Shown here: positions 27,967-37,781 of the stretch, piece after piece
Layout: the number at the start of each line of letters is the position of its first letter
How positions within the stretch are numbered: the first letter of the stretch is position 1
Assembly: GCA_002730035.1 (NCBI GenBank)
Contig: PBYU01000023.1
Location: 38,496 to 102,495, forward strand
Length of the DNA stretch: 64,000 nucleotides
Origin: Gammaproteobacteria bacterium
GTDB taxonomy: Bacteria; Pseudomonadota; Gammaproteobacteria; Pseudomonadales; Pseudohongiellaceae
Direction of reading: 5' to 3'
The notes under the pieces: model-generated
What the model was told of the DNA's origin: nothing
Seen by the model: the letters and a program-made list of their open reading frames with translations, nothing else
Databases searched by the model: none
Made by a program: the position numbers and the translations under genes

Positions 27967-29652
27967 TTAAAGCGCTTCCCTTGACAACTCTCGAATATTC
28001 TTAAACTCATTTCCCTCGAACCACTCAGGGAACGAGGTTTCCCCGCTGAGTTTTTGTGCGATATCGAAATACAACAGGATATCCTGAGCAGCACCGCCGA
28101 GATTCCATTCGGGATCGTATTCATCAGAAGGTGCGTGATAACGATTGTCGGTATAGTCCTGTGCTTGCAGCGCACCATACTCTTTGCCAAACTCGACATT
28201 ATCTTCGCCCGATTCTGCATAAAGCGCCGGGACGCCTACCCTGGCAAAATTGAAATGATCAGATCGGTAGTAAGAACCGCGTTCCGGATTCGGTTCAGCT
28301 TCCAAATACCTTCCCTGTGCGGTAGCGGCTTCCTCGAGGTAGATCTCCAATTCACTGCTGTTGGCTCCCACTACTACCACATCATACGTGCGGCCTACTG
28401 TATTCAAGTTGTCCATGTTGATATTTGCAACCGTGCCAGGAATGGGATAAATGGGATGTTCGGCATACCACTGCGAGCCGAGTAGTCCGGATTCTTCGGC
28501 AGTCACCGCCAGGAAAACGATGCTGCGCTCCGCTGGAGCGGCTTGGGAATGTAAGCTCGCAAGCGCCAGCAAGCCCGCTGTGCCGGTGGCATTATCGGCG
28601 GCGCCATTGTAGATGTTGTCGCCTGGCACCTCCGGGTTCACACCCAGGTGATCCCAGTGTGCGGTATAGATGATAGTTTCATCGGGTCGTGCCGTGCCGG
28701 GTATGGCGGCGATGACGTTCTGTGAAACGGAAGTGCGCACTGAGTTCTTGATGCTTACGCTGGCTTTTATGTCGGCCAGAGGGACTGCTGTAAATCCGGG
28801 TATCGCGGCGGATGCTTTCAGTTGCACATAATCGAGCCCGGCGCCGTCAAACAGGGCCTCGGCAGAATCCAGGGTTAACCAACCTTCAATCTCTGTGCGA
28901 CTGCCATTGAGGTCCGCTGCCTGTAGACCAATTTGTGGGCCAGACCAACTATTGCTCACCACGTCCCAGCCATAACCGGCCGGACCGGTTTCATGCACTA
29001 TCAATGCGGCAGCGGCTCCCTGCCGTGCTGCTTCTTCGTATTTATAGGTCCAGCGCCCGTAGTAGGTCATGGCGTTGCCATTAAACAGGGAGGCATCCTG
29101 GGTGGCATAACCCGGGTCATTCACCAGAATGACCACCGTCTTGTCTGTCACGTCGATACCGGCATAGTCGTTCCAGTTACGTTCCGGCGCCACGATGCCG
29201 TAGCCGACAAACACGACGTCGCTGCCCTGTACGGTGATAAAAGGAAGCTGCTGTTGGCTGCCCATCATCATTTGTTCGCCGTAGTTGAGAGTAGCCGCAT
29301 AGTCGCTGCCTTGCAGATAGAGCAACGCATCGCTCGAGGTTGTCAGTTCGGTCACTGCCACGGCTTGAAAATAGGAATCACCATTTCCAGGGCCGACGCC
29401 CAGTTTCTCGAATTCTGCCTGTAGATAGGCAATGGTTTTTTCTTCACCGGGAGTGGCGGGTGCGCGCCCCTCGTAGGCATCGGATGCCAGCACTTCGATG
29501 TGTCTGTGTAGAATCGCCTCTATTTCAGCGGTTGAAGAGGCAGCGGTGTCGGCAGGCAGGCGCGCCATGCCGGAGGGTTCAACACCTTCCTGGCTACAGG
29601 AAGCAAGCCCTAGCGTGAGCAGGGTTAGTAAAGTTTTAAAACCGGTAGTCAT
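27967..29652 (-). CDS. M28 family peptidase with PA domain, lipoprotein
   Basis: LGLASCSQ lipobox; YTAHWDHLG...YNGAADNATGTAGLLALA, AVTAEESGLLGSQWYA, YYRSDHFNFARVGVPAL. Confidence 0.9.
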   Translation of the reverse strand: MTTGFKTLLTLLTLGLASCSQEGVEPSGMARLPADTAASSTAEIEAILHRHIEVLASDAYEGRAPATPGEEKTIAYLQAEFEKLGVGPGNGDSYFQAVAVTELTTSSDALLYLQGSDYAATLNYGEQMMMGSQQQLPFITVQGSDVVFVGYGIVAPERNWNDYAGIDVTDKTVVILVNDPGYATQDASLFNGNAMTYYGRWTYKYEEAARQGAAAALIVHETGPAGYGWDVVSNSWSGPQIGLQAADLNGSRTEIEGWLTLDSAEALFDGAGLDYVQLKASAAIPGFTAVPLADIKASVSIKNSVRTSVSQNVIAAIPGTARPDETIIYTAHWDHLGVNPEVPGDNIYNGAADNATGTAGLLALASLHSQAAPAERSIVFLAVTAEESGLLGSQWYAEHPIYPIPGTVANINMDNLNTVGRTYDVVVVGANSSELEIYLEEAATAQGRYLEAEPNPERGSYYRSDHFNFARVGVPALYAESGEDNVEFGKEYGALQAQDYTDNRYHAPSDEYDPEWNLGGAAQDILLYFDIAQKLSGETSFPEWFEGNEFKNIRELSREAL

Positions 29653-29713
29653 GATGTTCTCGGCAGCCAATTATGCGTTTATGCAGGACGCAGCATAAAC
29701 GCTAACAACTTTA

Positions 29714-29803
29714 GGGGACTCCCACAACTTAACATTGGCCAGGTAATCGCAGATTAATGCCGCAGAAGTTAAGTTGTTAAGTTGTTAAGTTGTGAGTGTC
29801 CCC
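29714..29803. repeat. inverted repeat C with GGGGAC...GTCCCC ends
   Basis: ggggactcccacaacttaac 29714-29733 and gttaagttgtgagtgtcccc 29784-29803 (near-complementary). Confidence 0.8.
29769..29792. repeat. three tandem copies of 8-mer TTAAGTTG
   Basis: ttaagttg ttaagttg ttaagttg. Confidence 0.95.
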
Positions 29804-29812
29804 GGGCTCCTC

Positions 29813-30379
29813 TCACCGATCCGGATCACCTGGTGGTGGGGGAATCGGCTCTGCTGAGTCAGGGGGATACGGGGGGCGCCCGGGGCTGCCGGGAGGTCCA
29901 CCACGACCACCCGGGCCACCAAAACCAGGTCGGCCATCCCGTCCACGCGGTCCACGGCGTTGCACAAATTCCTGTGCCATCTGGCGTTCAGCCTCGGTCA
30001 GCTCAGCTAACAGGCTGATGGTCTGTTGATGGGATAGTGTCTGATAACGCTCATTGAGTGCTCGAAGCTCGGTGAACGCCTGTTCCAGCGCGGTGCTATC
30101 GAAATCTGTCGAAGCCATCAATTCATTGACGCGTCGTTGAGCCTCAAACATCTCCCGCCGCATCGGTAGAATCTCCTGGTAGCTCTGCTGCAACAGGGGT
30201 TCTAGTTCAGCACGCCGTTCCTCGCTGAGGTCGCGTACTACCCAGCCTACATTCGGGGGAAAAGGTCGCGGCCCCATCTCACGAAAGCTTGTCGCGCGAT
30301 AACCGATGCCACCGACAAACACCAGGTTAATCGCAATCGAGGCGAGCAGGGCGATGAGTATCAGCCTTTCTCTACTCAT
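29813..30379 (-). CDS. periplasmic heavy-metal-sensor/Spy-like protein with Gly/Pro-rich tail
   Basis: N-terminal TM; helical LSEERRAELEPLLQQSYQEILPMRREMFEAQRRV; low-complexity C-terminus. Confidence 0.65.
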   Translation of the reverse strand: MSRERLILIALLASIAINLVFVGGIGYRATSFREMGPRPFPPNVGWVVRDLSEERRAELEPLLQQSYQEILPMRREMFEAQRRVNELMASTDFDSTALEQAFTELRALNERYQTLSHQQTISLLAELTEAERQMAQEFVQRRGPRGRDGRPGFGGPGGRGGPPGSPGRPPYPPDSAEPIPPPPGDPDR

Positions 30380-30381
30380 GA

Positions 30382-30855
30382 TCAGAAAATACTCTCTGAG
30401 TAGTCGCTTAGCGAGAGCATGGCTAGTTCGTCTTCCCAGTATTCAACTTCACTGGACTGAAGGCCAACACCGAAGCTGTAATAATTGCCTAACACGATTC
30501 CGAACACCAGCGGCAGGCAGGCTACCATGGCGGGTCGCCACAGCTGAATTGTAAATCCCCCAGCTGGAATTAACCAATCCAACAACTTGTCCAGCAGGGG
30601 GTCGTTTCGAGGCGGTAGCTGTTGGTTCAGGATTCTGGCTTGCAAACCGGCGAACTCGGGAACTGTAATCTGATCCAGTTGCTGCTCCAGGCGTCGTTGC
30701 TCTGAAATCAGAGCCCTGGCCCGATCACTGCTCTCTAAAAATGTTTTGCTGTCCTTGCGCAGTGCAGATGGCCAATTCTCGATGTTCGAGCCATGGACAT
30801 CCACCAGCGTGGAAAATTCTTCTAGTGTCATCGTTGTCGTCATTGTCAGTGCCAC
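30382..30855 (-). CDS. putative membrane anti-sigma-factor-like protein
   Basis: 157 aa with one TM (PAMVACLPLVFGIVLGNYYSFG); sits between ECF sigma and sensor-like genes. Confidence 0.5.
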   Translation of the reverse strand: MALTMTTTMTLEEFSTLVDVHGSNIENWPSALRKDSKTFLESSDRARALISEQRRLEQQLDQITVPEFAGLQARILNQQLPPRNDPLLDKLLDWLIPAGGFTIQLWRPAMVACLPLVFGIVLGNYYSFGVGLQSSEVEYWEDELAMLSLSDYSESIF

Positions 30856-30876
30856 ACTCTTGATTGCGCTTGCTTG

Positions 30877-31431
30877 CTACTGCGCATTGTCGCTTTCACT
30901 CAATTCCGTTCGCAGGGAGCGTTTTGCTCTGGCTATCGATGATTCCAGTGCCTTGACGGACATGTTCATGATAGCAGCGGCTTCCTTGTTAGAGAATCCG
31001 GAGTAGTAACAAAGCATCAGCGCACTACGTTGATTTTCCGGAAGTCTCCCTATTGCCTGTTCTAATTGCGTTGTTTGTTGTTGTGTTGCATCGTCCCGGT
31101 CGGCGCCCTCTTTTTCGATCAGCGCGGCATCGACTTCATTTTCAATGTTTTCCTGTGTCTGCATCTTGCTGTGTTTGCGCAGATAATCGATGCACAGGTT
31201 GTGGGTTATGCGATGTAGCCACGTGGAGAGTTTTGATTTCTCCGGCTGCCACTTTCCGGCGTTGATCCACAGCTTTAAGAAAGTCTCCTGGGTAATGTCC
31301 TCGGTATCCTTCTGGTTGCCGAGCATTCTGTAAGCGTAATGACTAATGGACTTCAGCTGCTGTTTAACAATGATCTGATAAGCGGATTGATCACCATCGC
31401 ATACTGCCAGCATCAACTCTTCATCAGTCAT
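30877..31431 (-). CDS. ECF-type RNA polymerase sigma factor
   Basis: DTEDITQETFLKLWINAGKW (region 2) and RLPENQRSALMLCYYSGFSNKEAAAIMNMSVKALESSIARAKRSL (region 4). Confidence 0.92.
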   Translation of the reverse strand: MTDEELMLAVCDGDQSAYQIIVKQQLKSISHYAYRMLGNQKDTEDITQETFLKLWINAGKWQPEKSKLSTWLHRITHNLCIDYLRKHSKMQTQENIENEVDAALIEKEGADRDDATQQQTTQLEQAIGRLPENQRSALMLCYYSGFSNKEAAAIMNMSVKALESSIARAKRSLRTELSESDNAQ

Positions 31432-31459
31432 TACGCTCTTTAATCAATCCTTTCGATCG

Positions 31460-32098
31460 CTAGATTTGCTGCGATTGTCCTCCACTGTCTCTGTCAGGTC
31501 TACCTCCGCCAGGACCGCGGCGTCCTCCCGGTCCACCTCGACGTCCTCCTGGACCACCAAAGCCAGGGCCACCACGACGTGGTCTGCGTAGTTCATCCCC
31601 GCTCAATACGCCGTCGCCATCACCATCCATCATCTCGAAGTTGGCTTCCTGATATTCAGTCAGTGTAACAATCTCATCCCCGTCGACATCCATTTCATTG
31701 AAGCGTTCGGTGGCGCGTTGCGTCATCATTTCACGCATCTGGGCACGGCGTTCGTCGATCTCGCTCGGATCGCCCTTGTCATCAGTCTGATTACTCTGCT
31801 GCCCTGGTTGTCCGCCGCGAGTGCCACGGCGTGGACCTGGGGCTGGCCGGGCATTCAAAAATTCGTCAATCGTCAATACGCCATTCTGGTCGGTATCGAT
31901 CTGAGACAACATATCGTCCCGGTCGCTCTGCTGGAATTCCACGAAGCTGATTACGCCATCTCCGTTTGTATCCAGGGTCTCCAATCTATTTGGGCTGGCG
32001 CCATCATCATCGGCGGCCAGTAAAGACGTTGAGATTCCGAGGATTCCCAGGCCGGCAACAAAGGTTAGTTTTTGCATGTTATTTCTCCTGCATATCAA
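31460..32098 (-). CDS. secreted EF-hand protein with Gly/Arg-rich tail
   Basis: Four EF-hand-like loops (DTNGDGVISFVEF, DTDQNGVLTIDEF, DVDGDEIVTLTEY, DGDGDGVLSGDEL). Confidence 0.88.
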   Translation of the reverse strand: MICRRNNMQKLTFVAGLGILGISTSLLAADDDGASPNRLETLDTNGDGVISFVEFQQSDRDDMLSQIDTDQNGVLTIDEFLNARPAPGPRRGTRGGQPGQQSNQTDDKGDPSEIDERRAQMREMMTQRATERFNEMDVDGDEIVTLTEYQEANFEMMDGDGDGVLSGDELRRPRRGGPGFGGPGGRRGGPGGRRGPGGGRPDRDSGGQSQQI

Positions 32099-32244
32099 GA
32101 TAGTTCATTTACTTATACGCAGCGGGTGCCGGTTACCTTCGCATTCTTTTTTCTCTATATGGTGTCTGCTTCGAAGCGGTTGATTCACCCGAATTTCCAT
32201 GTAAGCATAGAATTTCCTGATAATTACAGCGATGGTTCTCCAAC

Positions 32245-33171
32245 ATGATTAACCGAGCACGAAGATTCGCGAGTAGGTTCACCCTCGTCATAATGGCAAG
32301 TTTTCTATTGCTAACCCCTGGCTTCGGGCAAGAGTACGTAATGGATCCGGACTGGCCAAAACCGTTACCGGATGGTATCGGGTGGGGGCAGGTGCCCAAT
32401 ATCACAATTGACCAGCAGGGTTACATCTACGCTTTTCACCGGGCAGATCCACCGGTATTGAAGTTCGACAAGGAAGGAAACCTGGTTGACTCTTTCGGCG
32501 GTACTGACTGGGTAGCCACCCCACACGGTTTCCGAGTGACTCCGGAGGGCAGCATCTGGGGCACTGACTATAATAGACAGACTGGACACACCATCACCAA
32601 GATCGATACCGACGGCAGGATTCTATTACGTCTGGGCGCGCGTGGTTTTATCGGCACCGGCCCAAACACCTTCAATGGACCCACCGATGTTGCCCAGGCA
32701 ACCGACGGCACCTTCTTCGTTGCCGACGGTCACTGGAATAATCGCATCGTCAAATTTGACAAGAACGGCCGCTACCTCATGGAGTGGGGTACCAAGGGTG
32801 CCGGACAGGGAGAGCTGAATGTGCCCCACACCATTGTCATCGATAGTCGAGGCCGTGTAATGGTAGGCGATCGCTCCAATGAACGTATTCAGATCTTTAA
32901 CCAGGACGGCGAGTATCTGGATGAGTGGGATCAGTTCGGTCGGCCCAGTGGTATGTTTATCGACCAGAATGACATGCTCTTTGTTGCCGATTATGAAAAG
33001 CTGCGCCGCGTAACCTTTGGCAGTGCTGCCAGCGGAGAAGTCATGGGTTTCATCGAAGGATCGGAGCCGGAGGGTGTGGTTGTCGATGACGATGGCAATG
33101 TCTATACCAGTGAAGTGACCGGTGGCCAGGGTGGCGAAGGTCAGATCATCCGCAAGTTCATCAGGCAGTAG
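32245..33171 (+). CDS. secreted NHL-repeat six-bladed beta-propeller protein
   Basis: FNGPTDVAQATDGTFFVADGHWNNRIVKFDKNGRYLMEWGTKGAGQGELNVPHTIVIDSRGRVMVGDRSNERIQIF. Confidence 0.85.
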   Translation: MINRARRFASRFTLVIMASFLLLTPGFGQEYVMDPDWPKPLPDGIGWGQVPNITIDQQGYIYAFHRADPPVLKFDKEGNLVDSFGGTDWVATPHGFRVTPEGSIWGTDYNRQTGHTITKIDTDGRILLRLGARGFIGTGPNTFNGPTDVAQATDGTFFVADGHWNNRIVKFDKNGRYLMEWGTKGAGQGELNVPHTIVIDSRGRVMVGDRSNERIQIFNQDGEYLDEWDQFGRPSGMFIDQNDMLFVADYEKLRRVTFGSAASGEVMGFIEGSEPEGVVVDDDGNVYTSEVTGGQGGEGQIIRKFIRQ

Positions 33172-33300
33172 CCCAAATCAGCGGGTCCTTAATAGGACCC
33201 GACCCCCTATATCTGGTAGAATCCGGCTCCTTCTAACCCGCTGGCAGGTACACCTACAAGACGCGGGTGTTTTGCATAACTAATGTTCTAATTACTGACT

Positions 33301-35202
33301 ATGGAACTGGCCGAAGAAAAACTGGACGAACATCACCTCGACAAGAAAGAAGTAGTCGATGTGGTGGTGCGTTTCGCCGGCGATTCCGGTGACGGCATGC
33401 AGTTAACCGGTGCCAATTTCACCCAGGCCACAGCGCTGTATGGCAATGACCTGTCCACCTTTCCGGATTTTCCCGCCGAGATACGTGCGCCGGTAGGTGC
33501 CACCTTCGGGGTCTCAGCCTTCCAGATCTACTTCGGCGCCGAAGATGTCACCACTGCGGGCGATGCCCTGGATGTACTGGTGGCAATGAACCCGGCAGCG
33601 CTGGTGACCAATAGAGCTAACCTCATCGACGGTGGGTTGATCGTCGTCGATAGCGGCGCCTTCACTGCCAAGAACCTCAGCAAGGCGAAGTACAAAAATA
33701 ATCCGTTGGAAGACGGATCATTGGATGCCTTTCGCATTCTGGCAATCAACATTTCCAAGCAGGTTCTAGCTGCCGTAGAGCCATTCGGTCTCAGCCATAA
33801 GGCGGCACTGCGGTGCAAGAACATGTGGACGCTGGGTCTGGTGATGTGGTTGTTCGATCGCGACCGCATGCCCACCATCGAGAATTTGAAGACTAAATTT
33901 GCCGTCACGCCGGAGATAGCCGATGCCAATGTCGCCGCGTTAAATGCCGGGCATGCCTATGGTGAGACTGCCGAGTTGCCGGTCGGAATTCATCTGTATA
34001 AAGTTCCCAAGGCGAAAGTGGCACCTGGCACCTATAGAAACATCACGGGTACGACGGCACTGGCCTGGGGCTTGATAGCAGGATCGGAGTTAGCAGATAT
34101 CAATCTGCTGTTTGCATCCTATCCAATTACACCGGCTTCCAATCTATTGCATGAATTGGTCACCCGTAAGCAGTTTCGTGTCAATACGTTTCAAGCCGAA
34201 GACGAAATCGCCGCCGTGTGTGCGGCTATGGGCGCGTCATTTGCCGGGTCGCTTGGAGTGACTTCCAGTTCGGGACCGGGAATCGCGTTGAAACTGGAAG
34301 GCATCGCGCTGGCTGCTGCTACGGAATTGCCGCTGGTCATTGTGAACTCGCAGCGCGGCGGTCCTTCCACCGGCCTGCCAACCAAGACCGAGCAATCCGA
34401 TTTCAACATGGCACTGTATGGCAGACACGGCGATACACCCATGCCAGTCATCGCCTCTGCTACTTCCATCGATTGTTTCGAAGTGGCCATAGAAGCGGTG
34501 AGAATTGCCACTAAATACATGACGCCGGTGATGTTGCTGTCCGATGGATATTTGGCTAACGCCGCCGAGCCCTGGCAGATACCCGATGTCGATTCCCTGC
34601 AGCCATTTCCGGTCAGTCACCATACTGATGCCAAAGACTTCAAACCTTCTTTGCGAGATGACAAGACGCTGGCCCGGGTATGGGCCAAGCCGGGCACAGC
34701 AGGAACCGAACACCGTATAGGTGGCATAGAACGCAGCTTTGAGACTGGTGATATTTCCTATGACCCGGCCAATCATCAGAAGATGACGGAACTGCGGGCA
34801 GCCAAAGTAGCCGGCATTGCGGATGACATTCCCTTGCAGGAGGTCTGCTACGGCAACGACTCCGGCAAGCTGGCAGTAGTAGGTTGGGGCTCGACCTTCG
34901 GCGCCATTCATCAGGCTGTAAAACGCGCCTGTGGGGAGGGGCTGGACGTGTCCCACATTCAGGTCAGGTATCTCTCGCCACTGCCGAGTAATCTGGGTGA
35001 ATTGCTGCGGAGCTTCGAGGCAGTACTGATTCCAGAGATGAATACTGGCCAGTTCATCCGGCTTATTCGTTCCGAATTCCTCATCGATGCCGAGGGCGTC
35101 AACAAGGTAGCGGGTCAGCCCTTCAAGATTGGTGAAATCCTCGCCGCGATTCACAAGAAGCTTGCCGAGCTCGAAGCTGACGATTCCGGGAGCGCTTCAT
35201 GA
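33301..35202 (+). CDS. korA: 2-oxoacid:acceptor oxidoreductase subunit alpha
   Basis: FAGDSGDGMQLTGANFT; YPITPASNLLHELV; TSSSGPGIALKLEGIALA; PEMNTGQF. Confidence 0.92.
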   Translation: MELAEEKLDEHHLDKKEVVDVVVRFAGDSGDGMQLTGANFTQATALYGNDLSTFPDFPAEIRAPVGATFGVSAFQIYFGAEDVTTAGDALDVLVAMNPAALVTNRANLIDGGLIVVDSGAFTAKNLSKAKYKNNPLEDGSLDAFRILAINISKQVLAAVEPFGLSHKAALRCKNMWTLGLVMWLFDRDRMPTIENLKTKFAVTPEIADANVAALNAGHAYGETAELPVGIHLYKVPKAKVAPGTYRNITGTTALAWGLIAGSELADINLLFASYPITPASNLLHELVTRKQFRVNTFQAEDEIAAVCAAMGASFAGSLGVTSSSGPGIALKLEGIALAAATELPLVIVNSQRGGPSTGLPTKTEQSDFNMALYGRHGDTPMPVIASATSIDCFEVAIEAVRIATKYMTPVMLLSDGYLANAAEPWQIPDVDSLQPFPVSHHTDAKDFKPSLRDDKTLARVWAKPGTAGTEHRIGGIERSFETGDISYDPANHQKMTELRAAKVAGIADDIPLQEVCYGNDSGKLAVVGWGSTFGAIHQAVKRACGEGLDVSHIQVRYLSPLPSNLGELLRSFEAVLIPEMNTGQFIRLIRSEFLIDAEGVNKVAGQPFKIGEILAAIHKKLAELEADDSGSAS

Positions 35203-36203
35203 ACGAGCCGCTGCCCGTACTCACGCTGAAAGACTTTGCCTCCGATCAGGAAGTGCGCTGGTGTCCCGGCTGTGGAGACTATGCGATTCTCAAAACCATT
35301 CAGAAGCTGATGCCACAGCTGCAGCGACCACGAGAAAATCAGGTGTTCGTCTCCGGTATCGGTTGTGCCTCGCGCTTTCCGTACTACATGAATACCTATG
35401 GATTTCACTCCATACACGGGCGAGCGCCGGCGATCGCAACTGGCATCAAGCTGGCTAACCCGGAACTCGATGTATGGGTTGTCACCGGCGACGGCGACGG
35501 CTTCAGTATTGGTGGAAACCACATGCTGCATGTGATTCGACGTAATGTGAACCTGCAGATTCTGCTGTTCAATAATGGAATTTATGGTCTGACCAAGGGC
35601 CAATATTCACCCACTTCCCCGCCAGGCACACGCTCCCCCTCTTCGCCGGAAGGTTCCATCGATTCGCCTCTGTCTCCCTGCGCGGTCGCTTTAGGGTCAG
35701 GTGGCACATTTATAGCTAGATCTATTGATACCGAGGCGAAGCACTTGTCTGCCATAGCAGCCCGTGGATACGCCCACAACGGAGCCGCTTTTATAGAAAT
35801 TCTGCAGAACTGTCCAATCTATAACGATGGTATCTTCGAACAGGTCAAAGACAAGAAGCAGGCACCGGATTTCCGTGTCGAGCTGGAACATGGACAACCA
35901 ATCCTGTTTGGCCAGGAGAATGAGATAGGAATACACCTCAACCGCGAGAGCCTATCATTAGAAGTGATCGAGGTAGCCGGTAATGAGGACAGGATTCTGG
36001 TGCACGATGAAACCAACAAGGTGCAGGCCCAGTTACTCGCGGTGATGGCGGGGCCGAAATTTCCAGTTGCGGTCGGTGTGCTGTACCGCGAAGATAAGAC
36101 TTGCTTTACCGAAGATAACCGCGAGCGAATCGATACGGCTCGCAGCAAGCCCGGCTCACTTAAGCAGCTGTTACACAGCGGTCATGCCTGGGAAGTAAGC
36201 TAG
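35199..36203 (+). CDS. korB: 2-oxoacid:ferredoxin oxidoreductase subunit beta
   Basis: RWCPGCGDYAIL; GIGCASRFPYYMNTYGFHSIHGRAPAIATGIK; GDGDGFSIGGNHMLH; NNGIYGLTKGQYSPTS. Confidence 0.95.
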   Translation: MNEPLPVLTLKDFASDQEVRWCPGCGDYAILKTIQKLMPQLQRPRENQVFVSGIGCASRFPYYMNTYGFHSIHGRAPAIATGIKLANPELDVWVVTGDGDGFSIGGNHMLHVIRRNVNLQILLFNNGIYGLTKGQYSPTSPPGTRSPSSPEGSIDSPLSPCAVALGSGGTFIARSIDTEAKHLSAIAARGYAHNGAAFIEILQNCPIYNDGIFEQVKDKKQAPDFRVELEHGQPILFGQENEIGIHLNRESLSLEVIEVAGNEDRILVHDETNKVQAQLLAVMAGPKFPVAVGVLYREDKTCFTEDNRERIDTARSKPGSLKQLLHSGHAWEVS

Positions 36204-36243
36204 GGCCCCTAGTTCCCAATCCGCACGCCAGGAGTTCAAGTCA

Positions 36244-37614
36244 ATGCGCCACAAGTTGCTTTTCACAGCCATCCTGTCCCTGGTTGTCCACTCGGTATCT
36301 GCCCAGACACTCGAAGATGAGTCAGTGGCCTGGCTGCAAGATCTGATTCGCATAGACACCATAAATCCTCCCGGCAACGAGAGCCGGGCAGTGGATTATT
36401 ATGCACGCATCTTCGAAGCAGAGGGTATCGAATTTGAAACCGCCGAGAGCGCTCCCGGCAGAGGCAATATCTGGGCGCGCCTCGAGGGAGGCGATGAGCC
36501 AGCCTTGATCCTATTGCAGCATACCGACGTGGTGCCCACCGAAGAAGAATTCTGGACCATTGATCCGCTGTCAGGAGATATTCGCGACGGTTATATACTG
36601 GGCCGCGGTGCTAGAGACATGAAAGGTCTGGGTATTCTTCAGCTCGCTACGTTTCTCAGCCTGCATCGTTCTGGCGTAGAACTGAACCGCGACATTATCT
36701 TTCTGGCGACTGCCGATGAAGAAGCCGGTGGTTACTTCGGGGTGGGTTGGCTGATTGACAATCGTCCGGACATTTTTGATGGTGCCGGCATCTTGCTCAA
36801 CGAAGGCGGAGGCGGCAGCCGCAACGCTGACGGTGACATCGTGTTCGGTGTCGAAGTCACCCAGAAGGTGCCAGTCTGGTTGCGTCTCAATGCCATCGAC
36901 ACGCCGGGCCATGGCTCCTCTCCGCGCACCACCAGTTCCGTCACAAGAATCGTGCAGGCACTGAATACGCTGCTGGAGAATCCGTTTCCGCCCCGCATTA
37001 TTGGCCCGGTCGCAGAGTATTTTTCTGAGCTGTCTGTGGATATGGGTGAAGAGTGGGGACCTGCCTATGCCGATATCGCTGCTGCCATTCGTGATCCTGC
37101 CTTCGTGCAGAAGTTGCATGAAGCGCGACCTGGCCACAACTCGCTGGTGCGAGATACCTGCTCTATGACGCGCCTCAGTGGTTCCACCAAGATCAATGTG
37201 ATTCCCCCGAAAGCCTGGGCAGAACTGGACTGCCGCGTTCTTCCTGATAAACCGTCGGAGGTGTTTATCGCGGAATTACAGGAATTGATCGCCGGCACTG
37301 GCGTGGAAATTGAAACCATCATGGCGTTCACGCCAGCCATCTCCGAGACCAGCACTCGTCTGTTCGCGGCAATCGCAAGCGTAACTCGGGAACTGTATCC
37401 CGGCTCCAGAGTATTGCCCTCGGTGAGCACTGGGTTTACCGACAGCCACTTCACCCGTGACTTCGGTATCGTCAGCTACGGTTTCAATCCGCTCATTACT
37501 AATAGCGGCGAACACACCGGTGTGCATGGCAACGATGAACAGGTTGGCGAGGCGGCTTTCAGGCGCGCGGTGGGTGACTTTTACGCCGTGGTCAGAAACG
37601 TGGTAAACGACTAG
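36244..37614 (+). CDS. M20 family peptidase, secreted
   Basis: HTDVVPTEEEFWTIDPLSGDIRDGYILGRGARDMKGLG; ATADEEAGGYFGVGWL. Confidence 0.9.
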   Translation: MRHKLLFTAILSLVVHSVSAQTLEDESVAWLQDLIRIDTINPPGNESRAVDYYARIFEAEGIEFETAESAPGRGNIWARLEGGDEPALILLQHTDVVPTEEEFWTIDPLSGDIRDGYILGRGARDMKGLGILQLATFLSLHRSGVELNRDIIFLATADEEAGGYFGVGWLIDNRPDIFDGAGILLNEGGGGSRNADGDIVFGVEVTQKVPVWLRLNAIDTPGHGSSPRTTSSVTRIVQALNTLLENPFPPRIIGPVAEYFSELSVDMGEEWGPAYADIAAAIRDPAFVQKLHEARPGHNSLVRDTCSMTRLSGSTKINVIPPKAWAELDCRVLPDKPSEVFIAELQELIAGTGVEIETIMAFTPAISETSTRLFAAIASVTRELYPGSRVLPSVSTGFTDSHFTRDFGIVSYGFNPLITNSGEHTGVHGNDEQVGEAAFRRAVGDFYAVVRNVVND

Positions 37615-37618
37615 TGCA

Positions 37619-37738
37619 TTGTCAAATTCAATCCACATAAACCGCCGTAAGTTTCTGCAGATGGGAGCCACCGGCGCAGTGCTGGGATCACCTATGAAAT
37701 CAGCTACATCGGCTAAGCCAGCGGTGCGTATACAGTAA
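37619..37738 (+). pseudogene. orphan Tat-signal-peptide remnant
   Basis: Short frame LSNSIHINRRKFLQMGATGAVLGSPMKSATSAKPAVRIQ*; twin-Arg RRKFLQ followed by a hydrophobic segment and stop. Confidence 0.45.
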
Positions 37739-37781
37739 AACTGTTATTTGCTAAGTTGTCTCCTTATCTACGGAGAGCGAC

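Noticed and set aside
33183-33200. Hairpin gggtccttaataggaccc after the NHL-repeat gene
   Set aside because: Short stem without a T-tract; could be a weak terminator or chance, not enough support to list.
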